This document shows, piece after piece, positions 26,095-36,387 of a stretch of DNA of 64,000 nucleotides. The notes below the pieces were generated by a model. The model had not been told where the DNA came from. It did no database searches and worked only from the letters and a program-made list of their open reading frames with translations. Made by a program: the position numbers and the translations under genes. Within the stretch, counting starts at the first letter, position 1; each line of letters starts with the position of its first letter. Source of the DNA: Snuella lapsa (GTDB lineage Bacteria; Bacteroidota; Bacteroidia; Flavobacteriales; Flavobacteriaceae); contig NZ_BAABCY010000063.1 of assembly GCF_039539345.1 (NCBI RefSeq), positions 25,195 to 89,194 of the forward strand, written 5' to 3'.

Positions 26095-28834
26095 CTAATC
26101 CAAGTTAACATAAAAACGATATTCAGGTTTTATCACGATGTTTTTTATTTGTGCGGTATCTATCTCGGAGGTATCGACGATTTTCTCAAAATAGATTTCT
26201 GGCTTATTGGTATTGAACGCTTCCACCCTAAGAACAATAGGGTTTCCCTGTAATACATCTACAAAGCGATCCAACCCTATAACCCAAGGTGCTCCATCAA
26301 ACAAATAATCGCTAAAAAGTGTTTCGCCCAAGAAGGCATCAGCCCGATCGCCCACAAACGAAATATACAATCGCTGTGCTGTCCCATCTTCTTTAAGGGG
26401 CTGTAAAAGCTTTACTTCGTAATATGCCATTCGATCTTCTTTCTTCCAAGCAAATTGTGGCAAATTACCTGTACCCTGTTTTCCTAAAACCGCAACGGAT
26501 TGTATGTTGTCCGCAGCGCTTTCCCAAGTGTTATCTGTTTGCCATGTTAAGCGGCTCCCGTTTTCGAGCAAAATCTCTACTTCTGCTATAAACTGTAAAT
26601 TGGAAGTTTCCGATTCTATTTGAAGGGTATTATGCGACTGCCATTGTCCTTTAGGTAAAAGCACATTAAAATAATTTCCATTTTGAACCCGTTCCAAAGG
26701 GACTCCGTTTAAAAAAAGGTTAAACCCTGCTGAACCGGCACAACGTATAGTAGCCAATTTAACTTTGGACATAGAGGCATGCTCCATACTTTTACGTATT
26801 ACACTTTTCCCACTTGTACTTTTTGCCTGAACCCAATGGGCATGTTCCATAGGGCGGTACTTAACCAAGGCTACCGGATGTTCATTAACAGTTTTTTTAA
26901 ATTTGAATTCTGAGAATATCCCATCTTTATTAGTGGCTTTTTGCAAGTTGGGAAACACCAACAATTGGGTTTCATTACTTTCAGAAAATGCGGTTATCGT
27001 CTCATTTTCCATAAAAACACCCGACTCACTAAGTATCAGGTAATCTTGATTTTTTGCCTTTAATTTCCATATGGCATCAGACTGCGCTTCTGTTAATGTT
27101 AATACTTTTAAAACAGTACCATTTGTTTGTTCAACTTCAATAACACAATTGTTTCCGGGCTTAAGTTGAGACACAAAATATCCATGCTTTTCTTCCTTAA
27201 CCATTCCATTGGCACAAGTCACCTTTTTAACCAATGCTTTATTAAAGTAATATTCGGCAGGTATGGCATCGTCTTCAAAAAACACCCAGAGATTGGTTTT
27301 CTTGTCGTTTAGCTTACATATTGGCTGGGTTGTCGCATACTTTAACTGTATTTCTCCCATAGCCATATTGAACGGCCATAAAAAATAAGCGCCATCTTGA
27401 ATGGTTACTGGCTTACGGGGTAATTGTAATACTTCATTTTTTAATTTAATATGGAACTGAACATCTTTATAAGCCTTTCGCCTTTTTTTGTACAAATAGT
27501 TTGAGCAAAACAAAAAGCCTTGTTCGTCCTTTGAGCGAACTGCCCATTGTAAATTATCTGTATTATTGTTCGATGTTGGCAAATAGGCCACCATAGGAGC
27601 TAAATCGGAGCCAAAGTCGTTCATAAAATAATTGTACTTTTTAGTCTCGTTCATAACCGCCCCTAAAGTACCAAACTCCTTTAATGGAGCCTGGAAATCG
27701 TATGAAACCCTACTTGTAGACGACTCTAAAGTTGTTAATTTACCTATTTTATGGCTACCGCCGCTGTACATATAATAGCCCATTAAGTTGACCCCACAGC
27801 CCAACCTAAGGTTAATATTCTCACCCGCCATTTCTTCAGGCACAACAGGACGCCTATGGTAGAAACTAGGTGTTCCCAATCCCACTTCGCAAGTAAAATA
27901 AGGCGATTCTACTTCTTTAGAATTTAAGGACTGTACACCGCCTTCAATCGTTATTAAATCGGTACCAATGTTATCTGATAAGCGATTGTATGAGAAAAAC
28001 TCAAAATTGCCTACAGGCAACTCATCATAACCTTTACTCCAGGGTGTTTCAATATAATAGCCAGCATATGGTATAACATCCTTTTTCGGATAATCGGAAG
28101 CCATCCAATGAGTCATCGAGTAAAGGGGGGGTATCTAACCCTACTTTAACAGCCATTTCCTTTAAGGCCATTAAATGGGGCACCACATGTTCTTTGGTTA
28201 CATATTCATTTTCCAATTGAACGCCCATAATGGGACCACCATCTTTATACAGTAAACCTTCTACTTGCTCGTAAATAGCTTGATACCACTTTTGGGAATA
28301 GGCGAGATAAAGCGGATCGTTATAGCGCTTTCGAATGTGGGTCTTTTTCATTAACCAATCGGGGAGCCCTCCATTACGGCACTCGGCATTACAATAAGGG
28401 CCTATACGTAAATGCACCAAAAGCCCTATCTCTTCACATAGCTCTACAAAAGCTCTAATATTATTATTACCAGTCCAATCTAATTGTCCTTCTATTTCTT
28501 CATGGTAAATCCAAAGCAAATACGTACTTACAATGTTTACTCCCGACGCCTTCATTTTAAGCAACGTCTCTTTCCAGTACCTGTGATCGTAACGGCTAAA
28601 ATGAAACTCTCCCATTACTGGAAGTAATGGCTCACCACCTTTAGTCAAGTACAGGCTATTAACCTTGATGTCCTCTCCCGACTTTCCCGGATGCCCCATA
28701 TTGAAATCATTTATAAGGCTAGGATATTCCACTTGACTTAAATCGATATGATGATCCTGGGCAAATGCGTTCGGCACACCAATGATCATTAATAGTAATA
28801 AGACCACACTAAAGCAGCAATACTTTGTATTCAT
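26095..28834 (-). pseudogene. GH35-type beta-galactosidase split by a one-base frameshift
   Basis: Secreted exo-beta-galactosidase (signal peptide ending PNAFA-Q). Two overlapping frames cover it: 28049-28834 (261 residues) and 26095-28116 (673 residues). The shift is at a run of seven C on the coding strand (28125-28131). Reading it as six C joins them into one 912-residue protein through GLDTPLYSMTHWMASDYP. The acid/base candidate E210 (QLENEYV) lies in the first part and the nucleophile candidate (YFTCEVGLG, E77 of the second frame) in the second, so neither fragment should be active alone. Possible causes are sequencing error, recent inactivation or slippage-based phase variation. First gene of the GH35-GH110-GH95 operon. 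Confidence 0.85.
28125..28131 (-). other. C7 homopolymer at the GH35 frameshift
   Basis: Seven G on the plus strand, hence CCCCCCC in the coding strand. With six C the frame is continuous across the catalytic domain; with seven it terminates shortly after. This is the only long G/C run I noticed in this AT-rich operon. Confidence 0.85.
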
Positions 28835-29167
28835 ATTATTTACTTTTTATTCGTTCACATGTTTTAAGTAAAGCATATCCCCAAACCTAAGGCATAAATC
28901 CTATCCAAAACATGGACAAACACCTAATAACCATAGAGAATTTAACTATCTTCATCAAATAATTCAATCGTTTGAACAAATATATGTAAAGAGAATAGAA
29001 TTATAGTATCGATGAAAAAGCAAACCATTTTGAAATTACTGATTAGCACTAAAAACCTGTTTAATAAAATCTATAAACACAAAAAATAAAGGAAGTGATA
29101 AACTAAAACAAGAATTATATTACCAAATTTATTCATTAAATTACAAGACTTTATTGACCCTGTAATA
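28835..29167. other. 333-nt divergent intergenic region between GH35 and a serine hydrolase gene
   Basis: AT-rich spacer between divergent genes. On the minus strand a promoter-like pair can be seen (28882-28909). On the plus strand I found no exact TAnnTTTG before the serine hydrolase. No open frame, RNA structure or repeat was recognised. A carbohydrate-responsive regulator would be expected to bind here, but I cannot identify a site. Confidence 0.4.
28882..28909 (-). promoter_or_regulatory. putative promoter of the GH35-GH110-GH95 operon
   Basis: Minus strand: TTTG, a 16-nt spacer, and an exact TAnnTTTG box (TAGGTTTG at 28882-28889), giving a leader of about 40 nt before the GH35 start. 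The spacer is one base below the usual range. Confidence 0.45.
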
Positions 29168-30463
29168 ATGTCCAAAAAGCCGCTTCATATATTTCTTTAC
29201 TTTCTTTTTACTTGCCTGGGTAGTCATGCCCAATTACAAAATGCCACGCCCGAGTCAGTTGGATTGGATACGCAATACATTCAAACCAAAGTAGATTCTA
29301 TAATGACGCAGGGCATACAGCAACAGGCCTTTCCAGGGGCCCAACTGTTAGTAGCTAAGCAAGGTAAGATAATCTTCCACCAGTACTATGGGTACCACAC
29401 CTACGACAGCATTCAAAAAGTAGCTCTAAACGATATTTACGATCTGGCTTCCGTTACAAAAATAATAGGGCCTTTACCTGCCTTAATGAAACTTTATGAA
29501 GAGGGAAAACTCGATTTAGATATACCTTTTAGCACCTACTGGAGGCCTTGGAGACATCTAAAAGACAAAAAAAACATTACGCTTAGAGAACTATTGGCCC
29601 ACCAATCGGGTTTACAGCCCTATATTATTTTCTTAAATGAGGTACTTAGAGGGAACCATTTAAAAAAGCGCTTTGCGAGAAGTCGTATCTCCAGACGTTT
29701 CCCTAATGAAGCTTACCCGGGCATCTTTATAAACCGCCGCTTTAAGAAAAAGGTCTACCGAATGATCTCACGCTCCAAAGTTAACGACAAAAAGGAATAT
29801 CTTTATTCAGGACTCGCCTCGTTAATTTATCCGGAACTTATTGAAAATCTATCCGGAATACCCTATACAACCTATCTTCAATCGCAATTTTTCACTCCGT
29901 TGGGATGTAATACTTTAGGATATCTACCCGCCAAAAAAGAGTTTAAAAACAATATTGTACCTACCGAGGTAGACACCTTGTTCAGAAAAGAGCTCACAAA
30001 AGACTGGGTTCATGATGAAAATGCCGCTCTTTTAGGTGGTATCTCTGGTAATGCCGGACTATTTGCAACCGCTAAAGATCTTGCTATTTTCATGCAAATG
30101 TATATGCAAAAAGGTGTCTACGCCAGCAAACGCTACTTCAAAGAAGAAACGGTCAACACCTTTATTAAAGTACAATACCCAGAAAACGGTAACCGCCGCG
30201 GACTAGGTTTTGACAAACCTCTTTTAGGTAACGACACTCTCGATTTAAAAGAGGCTTACCCCGCTCCCCAAGTAAGTTCTGAAAGCTTTGGTCATGCCGG
30301 GTTTACAGGTACCTTTGTCTGGGCCGATCCACAAAACAAACTGGTATTTATTTTCCTTTCCAACCGTGTGTATCCGTCAAGAACCCATAGTAATATTTAT
30401 AACTTAAATATTCGTACAGAATTGCAACAAGTGTTTTACAAAGCACAAAAAACAACAAACTAA
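29168..30463 (+). CDS. secreted serine hydrolase, beta-lactamase / PBP-like fold
   Basis: Exported 431-residue protein (signal peptide MSKKPLHIFLYFLFTCLGSHA-Q). The serine-hydrolase triad motifs are SVTK (95-98), YSG in EYLYSGLASLIY, and HAG in FGHAGFTGT. This is the class C beta-lactamase-like family, which includes esterases and D-aminopeptidases. A basic insertion around KKRFARSRISRRFPNEAYPG is unusual. It is divergent from the GH operon and 40 nt before a CNNM-type gene. Function is likely hydrolysis of an ester or peptide in the periplasm; true beta-lactamase activity is not implied. Confidence 0.8.
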   Translation: MSKKPLHIFLYFLFTCLGSHAQLQNATPESVGLDTQYIQTKVDSIMTQGIQQQAFPGAQLLVAKQGKIIFHQYYGYHTYDSIQKVALNDIYDLASVTKIIGPLPALMKLYEEGKLDLDIPFSTYWRPWRHLKDKKNITLRELLAHQSGLQPYIIFLNEVLRGNHLKKRFARSRISRRFPNEAYPGIFINRRFKKKVYRMISRSKVNDKKEYLYSGLASLIYPELIENLSGIPYTTYLQSQFFTPLGCNTLGYLPAKKEFKNNIVPTEVDTLFRKELTKDWVHDENAALLGGISGNAGLFATAKDLAIFMQMYMQKGVYASKRYFKEETVNTFIKVQYPENGNRRGLGFDKPLLGNDTLDLKEAYPAPQVSSESFGHAGFTGTFVWADPQNKLVFIFLSNRVYPSRTHSNIYNLNIRTELQQVFYKAQKTTN

Positions 30464-30503
30464 TTCATAAATATTTTAGTATTTTAGTGCTTTAAAATAA
30501 ACT

Positions 30504-31622
30504 ATGGGCCTACTCGTTTTCTACGCTTTAATTTCTATCTTTTTTTCATTTTTATGTTCCATTCTAGAAGCTGTTCTGCTAAGTGTTACACCCACTTTTA
30601 TTAACGTAAAAAAGAAAGAAGGCAAAGGATACGCTAACCATCTTGAACATTTAAAAAAAGATGTGGACAGACCTTTAATTGCCATACTTACCCTAAACAC
30701 CATTGCACATACTGTTGGTGCTATCTTGGTTGGAGTACAGGCAAAAGTTGCTTATGCTGAGTTGTACGGCTCCCAAACCAAACAATTTATTGGAATCCGA
30801 TTTACCGAAGATGTTATGGTAGGAATTGTTTCGACCATCATGACTGTTTTAATACTGGTAGCCTCAGAAATAATCCCAAAGACCATAGGAGCCACTTATT
30901 GGAAACAATTGGCAAACTTTACAACCAAAGCACTTCATGTTTTAATTTATCCGTTACAATATACTGGGATTCTTTGGCTCCTTCAGCTTACTACAAAACT
31001 AATTGGTAGTAAAGGTCATGGTAGTGTTCTTGATAGGGAAAACTTTCTAGCCATGACAGACATAGCTCATGAAGAAGGTGTTTTTCATGAAAACGAAAGC
31101 AAAGTAATAAAAAACCTCCTGACCTTTAAAGAAGTATTTGCTAAAGATATCATGACCCCCCGAACGGTTATGAAAACCGAAGATGAAACCACAACTGTTG
31201 AAGATTTTTTCAATAGAAATTTAAACCTTAGGTTTTCCAGAATTCCCGTTTATGTAAACGAACCAGACAACATTAAAGGTCTTGTTCTTAAAGACGATGT
31301 CTTTAAAGAAATGGCATTGAGCAACGGCTCTAAAAAGCTGTCGGACATTAAGCGAAACATTATTGTTGTTGTTAGAAACACCCCTATACCCAACCTTTTT
31401 GAACAGCTTATTGAAAGCAAAAACCATATGGCCCTGGTAGTAGATGAATACGGATCGGTAAGCGGTATTGTGACCATGGAAGATGTTATTGAAACACTCC
31501 TTGGATTGGAAATTATGGATGAAAGTGATACGATTTCAGACCTTCAACTTCTGGCCAGAAAAAGCTGGGAAGCCAGAGCTAAAAAGCTAGGAATCTTTGA
31601 AGACAAAGACCCCACGGACTAA
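30504..31622 (+). CDS. CNNM/CorC-type membrane protein with CBS pair (hemolysin family)
   Basis: Inner-membrane protein of the DUF21-CBS family, related to magnesium/cobalt efflux proteins. Residues about 1-180 hold the hydrophobic DUF21 core (MGLLVFYALISIFFSFLCSILEAVLL, then IAILTLNTIAHTVGAI and ILVASEIIPKTIG). A CBS pair follows (KDIMTPRTVM and ALVVDEYGSVSGIVTMEDVIETLLG). The usual C-terminal CorC_HlyC domain is missing: the 372-residue protein ends soon after the second CBS. Its stop overlaps the ogt start by 1 nt. Confidence 0.88.
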   Translation: MGLLVFYALISIFFSFLCSILEAVLLSVTPTFINVKKKEGKGYANHLEHLKKDVDRPLIAILTLNTIAHTVGAILVGVQAKVAYAELYGSQTKQFIGIRFTEDVMVGIVSTIMTVLILVASEIIPKTIGATYWKQLANFTTKALHVLIYPLQYTGILWLLQLTTKLIGSKGHGSVLDRENFLAMTDIAHEEGVFHENESKVIKNLLTFKEVFAKDIMTPRTVMKTEDETTTVEDFFNRNLNLRFSRIPVYVNEPDNIKGLVLKDDVFKEMALSNGSKKLSDIKRNIIVVVRNTPIPNLFEQLIESKNHMALVVDEYGSVSGIVTMEDVIETLLGLEIMDESDTISDLQLLARKSWEARAKKLGIFEDKDPTD

Positions 31623-32095
31623 TGGACTCGTGCATTATTAAATCACCTATTGGCTATACAAAAATTAGTGGCAACACCGATGGAATTACCTCAATAACAG
31701 TTCTTGATTCTGAAGAAACCGTTACCGATATTATTCCCGAAACACTTCAAGATTGTGCATATCAACTCAAAGAATATTTTGAAGGCATTAGAAAAACATT
31801 TAGCCTAAAATTAAACCCAGAAGGCACTTCCTTTCAAAAGCAAGTATGGGACGAACTCCTTAAGATCCCATATAGCAAGACCACTACATATTTGGAGCTC
31901 TCCAAAAAACTGGGTGATGTTAAGGCCATCAGGGCAGTAGCAGGTGCCAATGGTAAAAATCCACTATGGATTGTTATACCCTGTCACCGCGTAATTGGCA
32001 GTGACGGTAGTTTAACTGGTTATGCCGGAGGTTTGCACCGTAAACAATGGTTATTGGAACACGAAAGCCCCTATAAACAACAATCTTTATTTTAG
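31622..32095 (+). CDS. ogt: methylated-DNA--protein-cysteine S-methyltransferase
   Basis: Suicidal DNA-repair protein that removes alkyl groups from O6-alkylguanine. The acceptor motif is IVIPCHRVIG with Cys121. Also visible are the helix-turn-helix DNA-binding part (SKTTTYLELSKKLG) and the Asn hinge AVAGANGKNP. The 157-residue length fits single-domain Ogt without an Ada N-terminal domain. It overlaps the CNNM gene by 1 nt (TAATG), so it is translationally coupled to it. Confidence 0.94.
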   Translation: MDSCIIKSPIGYTKISGNTDGITSITVLDSEETVTDIIPETLQDCAYQLKEYFEGIRKTFSLKLNPEGTSFQKQVWDELLKIPYSKTTTYLELSKKLGDVKAIRAVAGANGKNPLWIVIPCHRVIGSDGSLTGYAGGLHRKQWLLEHESPYKQQSLF

Positions 32096-32160
32096 TTTAA
32101 CATTAAAAGCCCGCATCTCCATTAGAATTAGTATATTTAGTTTCCGTAAACGTACTCCAA

Positions 32161-33315
32161 ATGAAATTTCTTAGAAAACTTCTAAAATGGCTTTTAATTC
32201 TTTTCGGTTTGTTAATTATTATCCTGTACGCTACAGACACCGATTATCTATTAAAAGCCGTTAGAACCATTTATCTTAAAGGCCATACAACAGCATATCT
32301 GGAAGATTACAAAGAATTCGACAATCAAACTATTGAAACAGGCACACCGCAACCCTGGCCAAATCACAAAGACTATAACTCAGCAGCAACAACAACAAAA
32401 CTAAATCAGGTAAATGCCGAATGGGGAACCATTGCTTATGTGATTATAAAGAATGATAGCATTTGGTTTGAAGATTATTACGACGGCTTTAACGAAGACT
32501 CTCAATCCAATTCCTTTTCCATGGCTAAAAGTTACGTGTCGGGTTTAATGGGAAAAGCCATTATGGACGGCTACATTATAAGCTTGGATCAGCCAGTAAG
32601 TGATTTTCTGCCCGAGTTTAGCGAAAGGCTGGCTGCAAAAATGACCGTAGGAGACCTCTCGAGCATGGCTTCTGGCACCAACTGGGATGAAGCCTATTAC
32701 TCACCGCTTTCCATAACAACCCGTGCCTATTTTGACGACGACCTGGCCAAGGTAATCCTCGGACTAAAAGTGGTTAACGAACCCGGAAAAGCTTTTAAAT
32801 ATGCCAGCGGAGATACCCAAATGCTTGCTATGGTTATCGAAAAAGCAACTGGTAAAAAAATGTACAACTATCTTGAAGAAAGTTTTTGGAAACCTTTGGG
32901 CTGTGAAAACCCAACTCTTTGGCAAGTAGACAGTAAACAACATGATCTGGTTAAGGCTTATTGCTGTATAGCCAGTAATGCTAAGGACTTTGCACGTTTT
33001 GGGAAACTGTATAAAGATCATGGCAAATGGAATGGCAAACAGTTATTGGACTCGGCTTTCGTTACCAAAAGTATAACGCCACGCTTTAAAGAAAGTCCGC
33101 AATACGGGTATGGGTGGTGGATGAAAAATGTTATAGGTAAACATTTTTTTATGATGCGAGGCCACTTGGGGCAATACGTTATGGTACAACCAGAAGATAA
33201 TGTAATTATTGTTCGCTTAGGACATAAAAAATCACCCGATCAAGCAGGCGACTTCACCTCTGATATTGATATCTATATTGAAGAAGCCTATAACATGTTG
33301 AATAGCAAATCATAA
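32161..33315 (+). CDS. membrane-anchored serine hydrolase (class C beta-lactamase-like)
   Basis: 384-residue protein with one N-terminal membrane segment (LLKWLLILFGLLIIILYA) and a periplasmic serine-hydrolase domain. Motifs: SMAK at 120-123 (nucleophile Ser and Lys), YASGDTQ (Tyr) near residue 217, and MRGHLGQ (replacing KTG/HxG) near 338. The family is related to 6-aminohexanoate-dimer hydrolase and EstB-like esterases. It is the second member of the class within 4 kb, but the similarity looks distant rather than like a recent duplication. Substrate unknown. Confidence 0.8.
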   Translation: MKFLRKLLKWLLILFGLLIIILYATDTDYLLKAVRTIYLKGHTTAYLEDYKEFDNQTIETGTPQPWPNHKDYNSAATTTKLNQVNAEWGTIAYVIIKNDSIWFEDYYDGFNEDSQSNSFSMAKSYVSGLMGKAIMDGYIISLDQPVSDFLPEFSERLAAKMTVGDLSSMASGTNWDEAYYSPLSITTRAYFDDDLAKVILGLKVVNEPGKAFKYASGDTQMLAMVIEKATGKKMYNYLEESFWKPLGCENPTLWQVDSKQHDLVKAYCCIASNAKDFARFGKLYKDHGKWNGKQLLDSAFVTKSITPRFKESPQYGYGWWMKNVIGKHFFMMRGHLGQYVMVQPEDNVIIVRLGHKKSPDQAGDFTSDIDIYIEEAYNMLNSKS

Positions 33316-33396
33316 TATTTTGTTATTTAACATTTTGTTTGGCTGTAGGAATTTTATTTGTATTTTATTTGATTGAATTAGCATCAATCAGTCATC

Positions 33397-35601
33397 ATGA
33401 AAAATACCCTTTTACTGCTATTATTAGCATTCTCATCTTGTTACGGTCAAACCAATAAGAAGTTTAATTTAGATTTTGAAACCTACAACCCATTTATCCA
33501 ACTCTCTAAAGATTGGTTTAAATGGGGAGATTACCCTTTAAGCGTTGACACTATAACGGTACATTCAGGTAAATTCTCAGGAAAAATAAAATCTAACAAC
33601 AACCATAATACCTTTGGATCCATAGCCTATAGAATCCCTGCAAACTATACAGGGAAATCCATTAAGCTTGAAGGCTACATGAAAATTAAAAATGTTGAAA
33701 ATGGATTTGCGGGTTTATTACTCAGAATAGATGGCAATAGGGAAATATTAGCATTTGATAATATGGAGAACCAAAACATTCATGGTACAAAAGACTGGCA
33801 GAAATACACTGTAAAATTACCGTTATCGGAAGGCGCAAAAACTATTTTTGTTGCAGGAATAATGTCCGGTTCTGGAGAAGCATGGTTTGACGATTTTGTT
33901 TTAACTATAGACGGTAAAGACATTCAAACTTTAAAAGAAATAGAAAAACCTATCCTAAAAGCAACCTTAGACCATGAGTTTGATTCAAATTCGAAAGTTA
34001 ACTTTCCCGAACTTAATGAAACCCTAGTCACAAATTTAGAATTATTAGGCAAGATCTGGGGGTTTTTAAAATACCACCATCCCGAAATTGGCAAAGGCAA
34101 TTACAATTGGGACTTTGAACTATTCCGTATGCTCCCAAAATATTCGGATACTAAAAGCACTTCCGAAAGAGACCAAATACTTCTTCAGTGGATTGAAAAA
34201 TATGGAGATATAAATATTTGTAAGGACTGCAAAGAAACAGCTCCAGAAGCCTTTTTAAAACCAGACATATCTTGGATTAATGAGTTTGGCATGAGTACAC
34301 AATTAATAAACAAAATAAAGTATATCTACAAGAATAGACATCAAGGAGAGGGTTTTTATATTGGAACCGACGGTTACGAACGCATCAAATTTTTAAATGA
34401 AAATCATTATTACAGCATGTCTTATGATGACAGTGGCTTTAAACTATTAGCACTTTATCGTTACTGGAACATGATTCAATATTTTTTTCCTTATAAGCAT
34501 TTAACCGATAAAAACTGGAATACTGTTCTGAAAGAATACATTCCAAAATTTATCAACTCTAAGAATAAATTGGAATATGAACTCGCTTGCATTGCGTTAA
34601 TAAGCGATATAAATGACACACATGCAACCACTTCTGTAGGATTCAGTACTGTGCAAAATATTCGCGGAAAATATTATCCGCCCTTTAGAGCTCAATTTAT
34701 AGAAGACCAACTAGTGGTAACCGACTACTACAATCCCGAACTAAAAGATGTTTCCAATATCAATATTGGCGACATAATAACCCATATTAATCATAGACCT
34801 GTTCAATCTATAATTGATAGTATCAGTCCTTATTACCCAGCTTCAAATAACGTTGCAAAAATAAGGGACATTGCTAAAGACCTTTTACGGTCCAGTAAAA
34901 AAGAAATACGTCTTGATTACATCTCTAACCATCAAAAAAAACAACACCAATTACCTCTTTATATAGAAAGTGATTTGAATACGCGGTGGTACAAATGGAC
35001 GGGAGAGCCATGCTTTAAGCTTTTAGAAGATAATATAGGTTATATAACTTTAGAATTCATTGGAAAAGAGGATATCCCTAACATTAAAGAAACTTTTAAA
35101 AACACCAAGGGGATTATCATTGACATTCGTAACTACCCCTCAACTTTCGTTCCTTTTACATTAGGCTCCTATTTTGTTTCTGACAACACGCAATTTGCTA
35201 AATTCACATATGGAAACATAAACAACCCAGGCGAATTTAACTTTAAAAGTGGGGATATAATCACCAAACCCGATGAAACCTACAAAGGCAAATTAGTTGT
35301 TTTGGTTAATGAAGATTCACAGAGTCAATCTGAATATACCGCTATGGCATTCCGATCAGGAGACAATACTACCATTGTAGGTAGCACGACTGCTGGCGCC
35401 GACGGAAATGTATCTTCACTATATCTACCTGGCGGCTTATTAACCAGAATTTCCGGCATTGGCGTTTATTATCCCGATAGCACAGAAACGCAACGCGTAG
35501 GCATAATACCAGACGTAGAAGCAAAACCAACCATAAAAGGCGTTAAAGAAGGCCGAGATGAAGTTTTAGAAAAAGCAATAGAAATTATAAACAACAATTA
35601 A
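33397..35601 (+). CDS. secreted S41-family peptidase with N-terminal carbohydrate-binding-like domain
   Basis: 734-residue exported protein (MKNTLLLLLLAFSSCYGQ; the Cys makes lipidation possible). Residues about 30-170 form a jelly-roll of carbohydrate-binding type (IKSNNNHNTFGSIAYRIPANYTG, EAWFDDFVLTIDG). The S41 tail-specific protease domain follows: a PDZ-like region (NIGDIITHINHRPVQSI) and the catalytic stretch KLVVLVNEDSQSQSEYTAMAF, then GSTTAGADGN. This matches large Bacteroidota peptidases of unclear substrate. The next gene begins 4 nt later and is co-directional. Confidence 0.85.
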   Translation: MKNTLLLLLLAFSSCYGQTNKKFNLDFETYNPFIQLSKDWFKWGDYPLSVDTITVHSGKFSGKIKSNNNHNTFGSIAYRIPANYTGKSIKLEGYMKIKNVENGFAGLLLRIDGNREILAFDNMENQNIHGTKDWQKYTVKLPLSEGAKTIFVAGIMSGSGEAWFDDFVLTIDGKDIQTLKEIEKPILKATLDHEFDSNSKVNFPELNETLVTNLELLGKIWGFLKYHHPEIGKGNYNWDFELFRMLPKYSDTKSTSERDQILLQWIEKYGDINICKDCKETAPEAFLKPDISWINEFGMSTQLINKIKYIYKNRHQGEGFYIGTDGYERIKFLNENHYYSMSYDDSGFKLLALYRYWNMIQYFFPYKHLTDKNWNTVLKEYIPKFINSKNKLEYELACIALISDINDTHATTSVGFSTVQNIRGKYYPPFRAQFIEDQLVVTDYYNPELKDVSNINIGDIITHINHRPVQSIIDSISPYYPASNNVAKIRDIAKDLLRSSKKEIRLDYISNHQKKQHQLPLYIESDLNTRWYKWTGEPCFKLLEDNIGYITLEFIGKEDIPNIKETFKNTKGIIIDIRNYPSTFVPFTLGSYFVSDNTQFAKFTYGNINNPGEFNFKSGDIITKPDETYKGKLVVLVNEDSQSQSEYTAMAFRSGDNTTIVGSTTAGADGNVSSLYLPGGLLTRISGIGVYYPDSTETQRVGIIPDVEAKPTIKGVKEGRDEVLEKAIEIINNN

Positions 35602-35605
35602 TGTT

Positions 35606-36319
35606 ATGATATCTAAACTTAATTTGGAAAATATACTCTTTCTGGACATTGAAACCGTTCCTGAAACACAGCATTTTACGGATTTAGACTCAACAAAAAA
35701 ACTCCTATGGGAGCAGAAAACACAATACCAGCGTAAAGACGAATTTACCCCCGAAGAATTTTATGATCGTGCCGGTATTTGGGCCGAATTTGGTAAGATC
35801 GTTTGTATATCAGTTGGTCATTTTAGTTTTCAAGCGGAGGATAGAACCTTTCGGGTAACATCATTTCATGGAGATGAAATACGCCTACTAAAAGACTTTA
35901 AAAATTTACTGATCTCGCATTTTAGCCAAACAAAACATTTGCTCTGTGCACATAATGGAAAAGAATTCGACTTTCCCTATATTGCCCGACGTATGATAAT
36001 AAACAACATCGAATTACCCTATAAACTTAATCTATTTGGAAAAAAACCTTGGGAAGTACCGCATTTGGACACTCTTGAGCTCTGGAAGTTTGGCGACTAC
36101 AAAGCCTACACCTCCCTAAAACTACTTACCAATGTTTTGGGTATACCATCCCCTAAAGACGATATAGACGGAAGCGAAGTATACCGTGTATATTACGAAG
36201 AACAGGACATAGATCGCATTATTATATATTGTGAAAAAGACACCATTGCCGTAGCGCAAATATTATTACGCCTTAGAGGAGATAAGCTCTTAACAGATGA
36301 TGAAATTAAACATATATAA
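35606..36319 (+). CDS. DEDD 3'-5' exonuclease (PolB-like, YprB type)
   Basis: 237-residue RNase H-fold exonuclease. Motif Exo I is FLDIET with D14 and E16; Exo II includes LLCAHNGKEFDFPYIARRM; and Exo III is YCEKDTIAVAQILLRL (Asp). No polymerase domain is attached, so this is a stand-alone exonuclease homologous to the proofreading domain of B-family DNA polymerases. Role in DNA repair is inferred. It starts 4 nt after the peptidase gene, so they are probably co-transcribed. Confidence 0.85.
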   Translation: MISKLNLENILFLDIETVPETQHFTDLDSTKKLLWEQKTQYQRKDEFTPEEFYDRAGIWAEFGKIVCISVGHFSFQAEDRTFRVTSFHGDEIRLLKDFKNLLISHFSQTKHLLCAHNGKEFDFPYIARRMIINNIELPYKLNLFGKKPWEVPHLDTLELWKFGDYKAYTSLKLLTNVLGIPSPKDDIDGSEVYRVYYEEQDIDRIIIYCEKDTIAVAQILLRLRGDKLLTDDEIKHI

Positions 36320-36347
36320 ACTTTCGTTTCTCGTCCTAATGAAACCA

Positions 36348-36374
36348 TTGTCAGTTCGAGCGGAGCCAAGAACT
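36348..36374 (+). repeat. left REP-like arm flanking the GIY-YIG relic
   Basis: 27-nt arm TTGTCAGTTCGAGCGGAGCC... resembling the dispersed 'GTCAGTTCGAG' intergenic repeats of Flavobacteriia. Inverted relative to the arm at 36697-36723, with 22 of 27 positions identical. Confidence 0.65.
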
Positions 36375-36387
36375 CAAAGAAAACATT

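Noticed and set aside
29168..33315. The two serine hydrolases as a recent gene duplication
   Set aside because: They share only the family motifs; lengths, anchors and sequences differ throughout.
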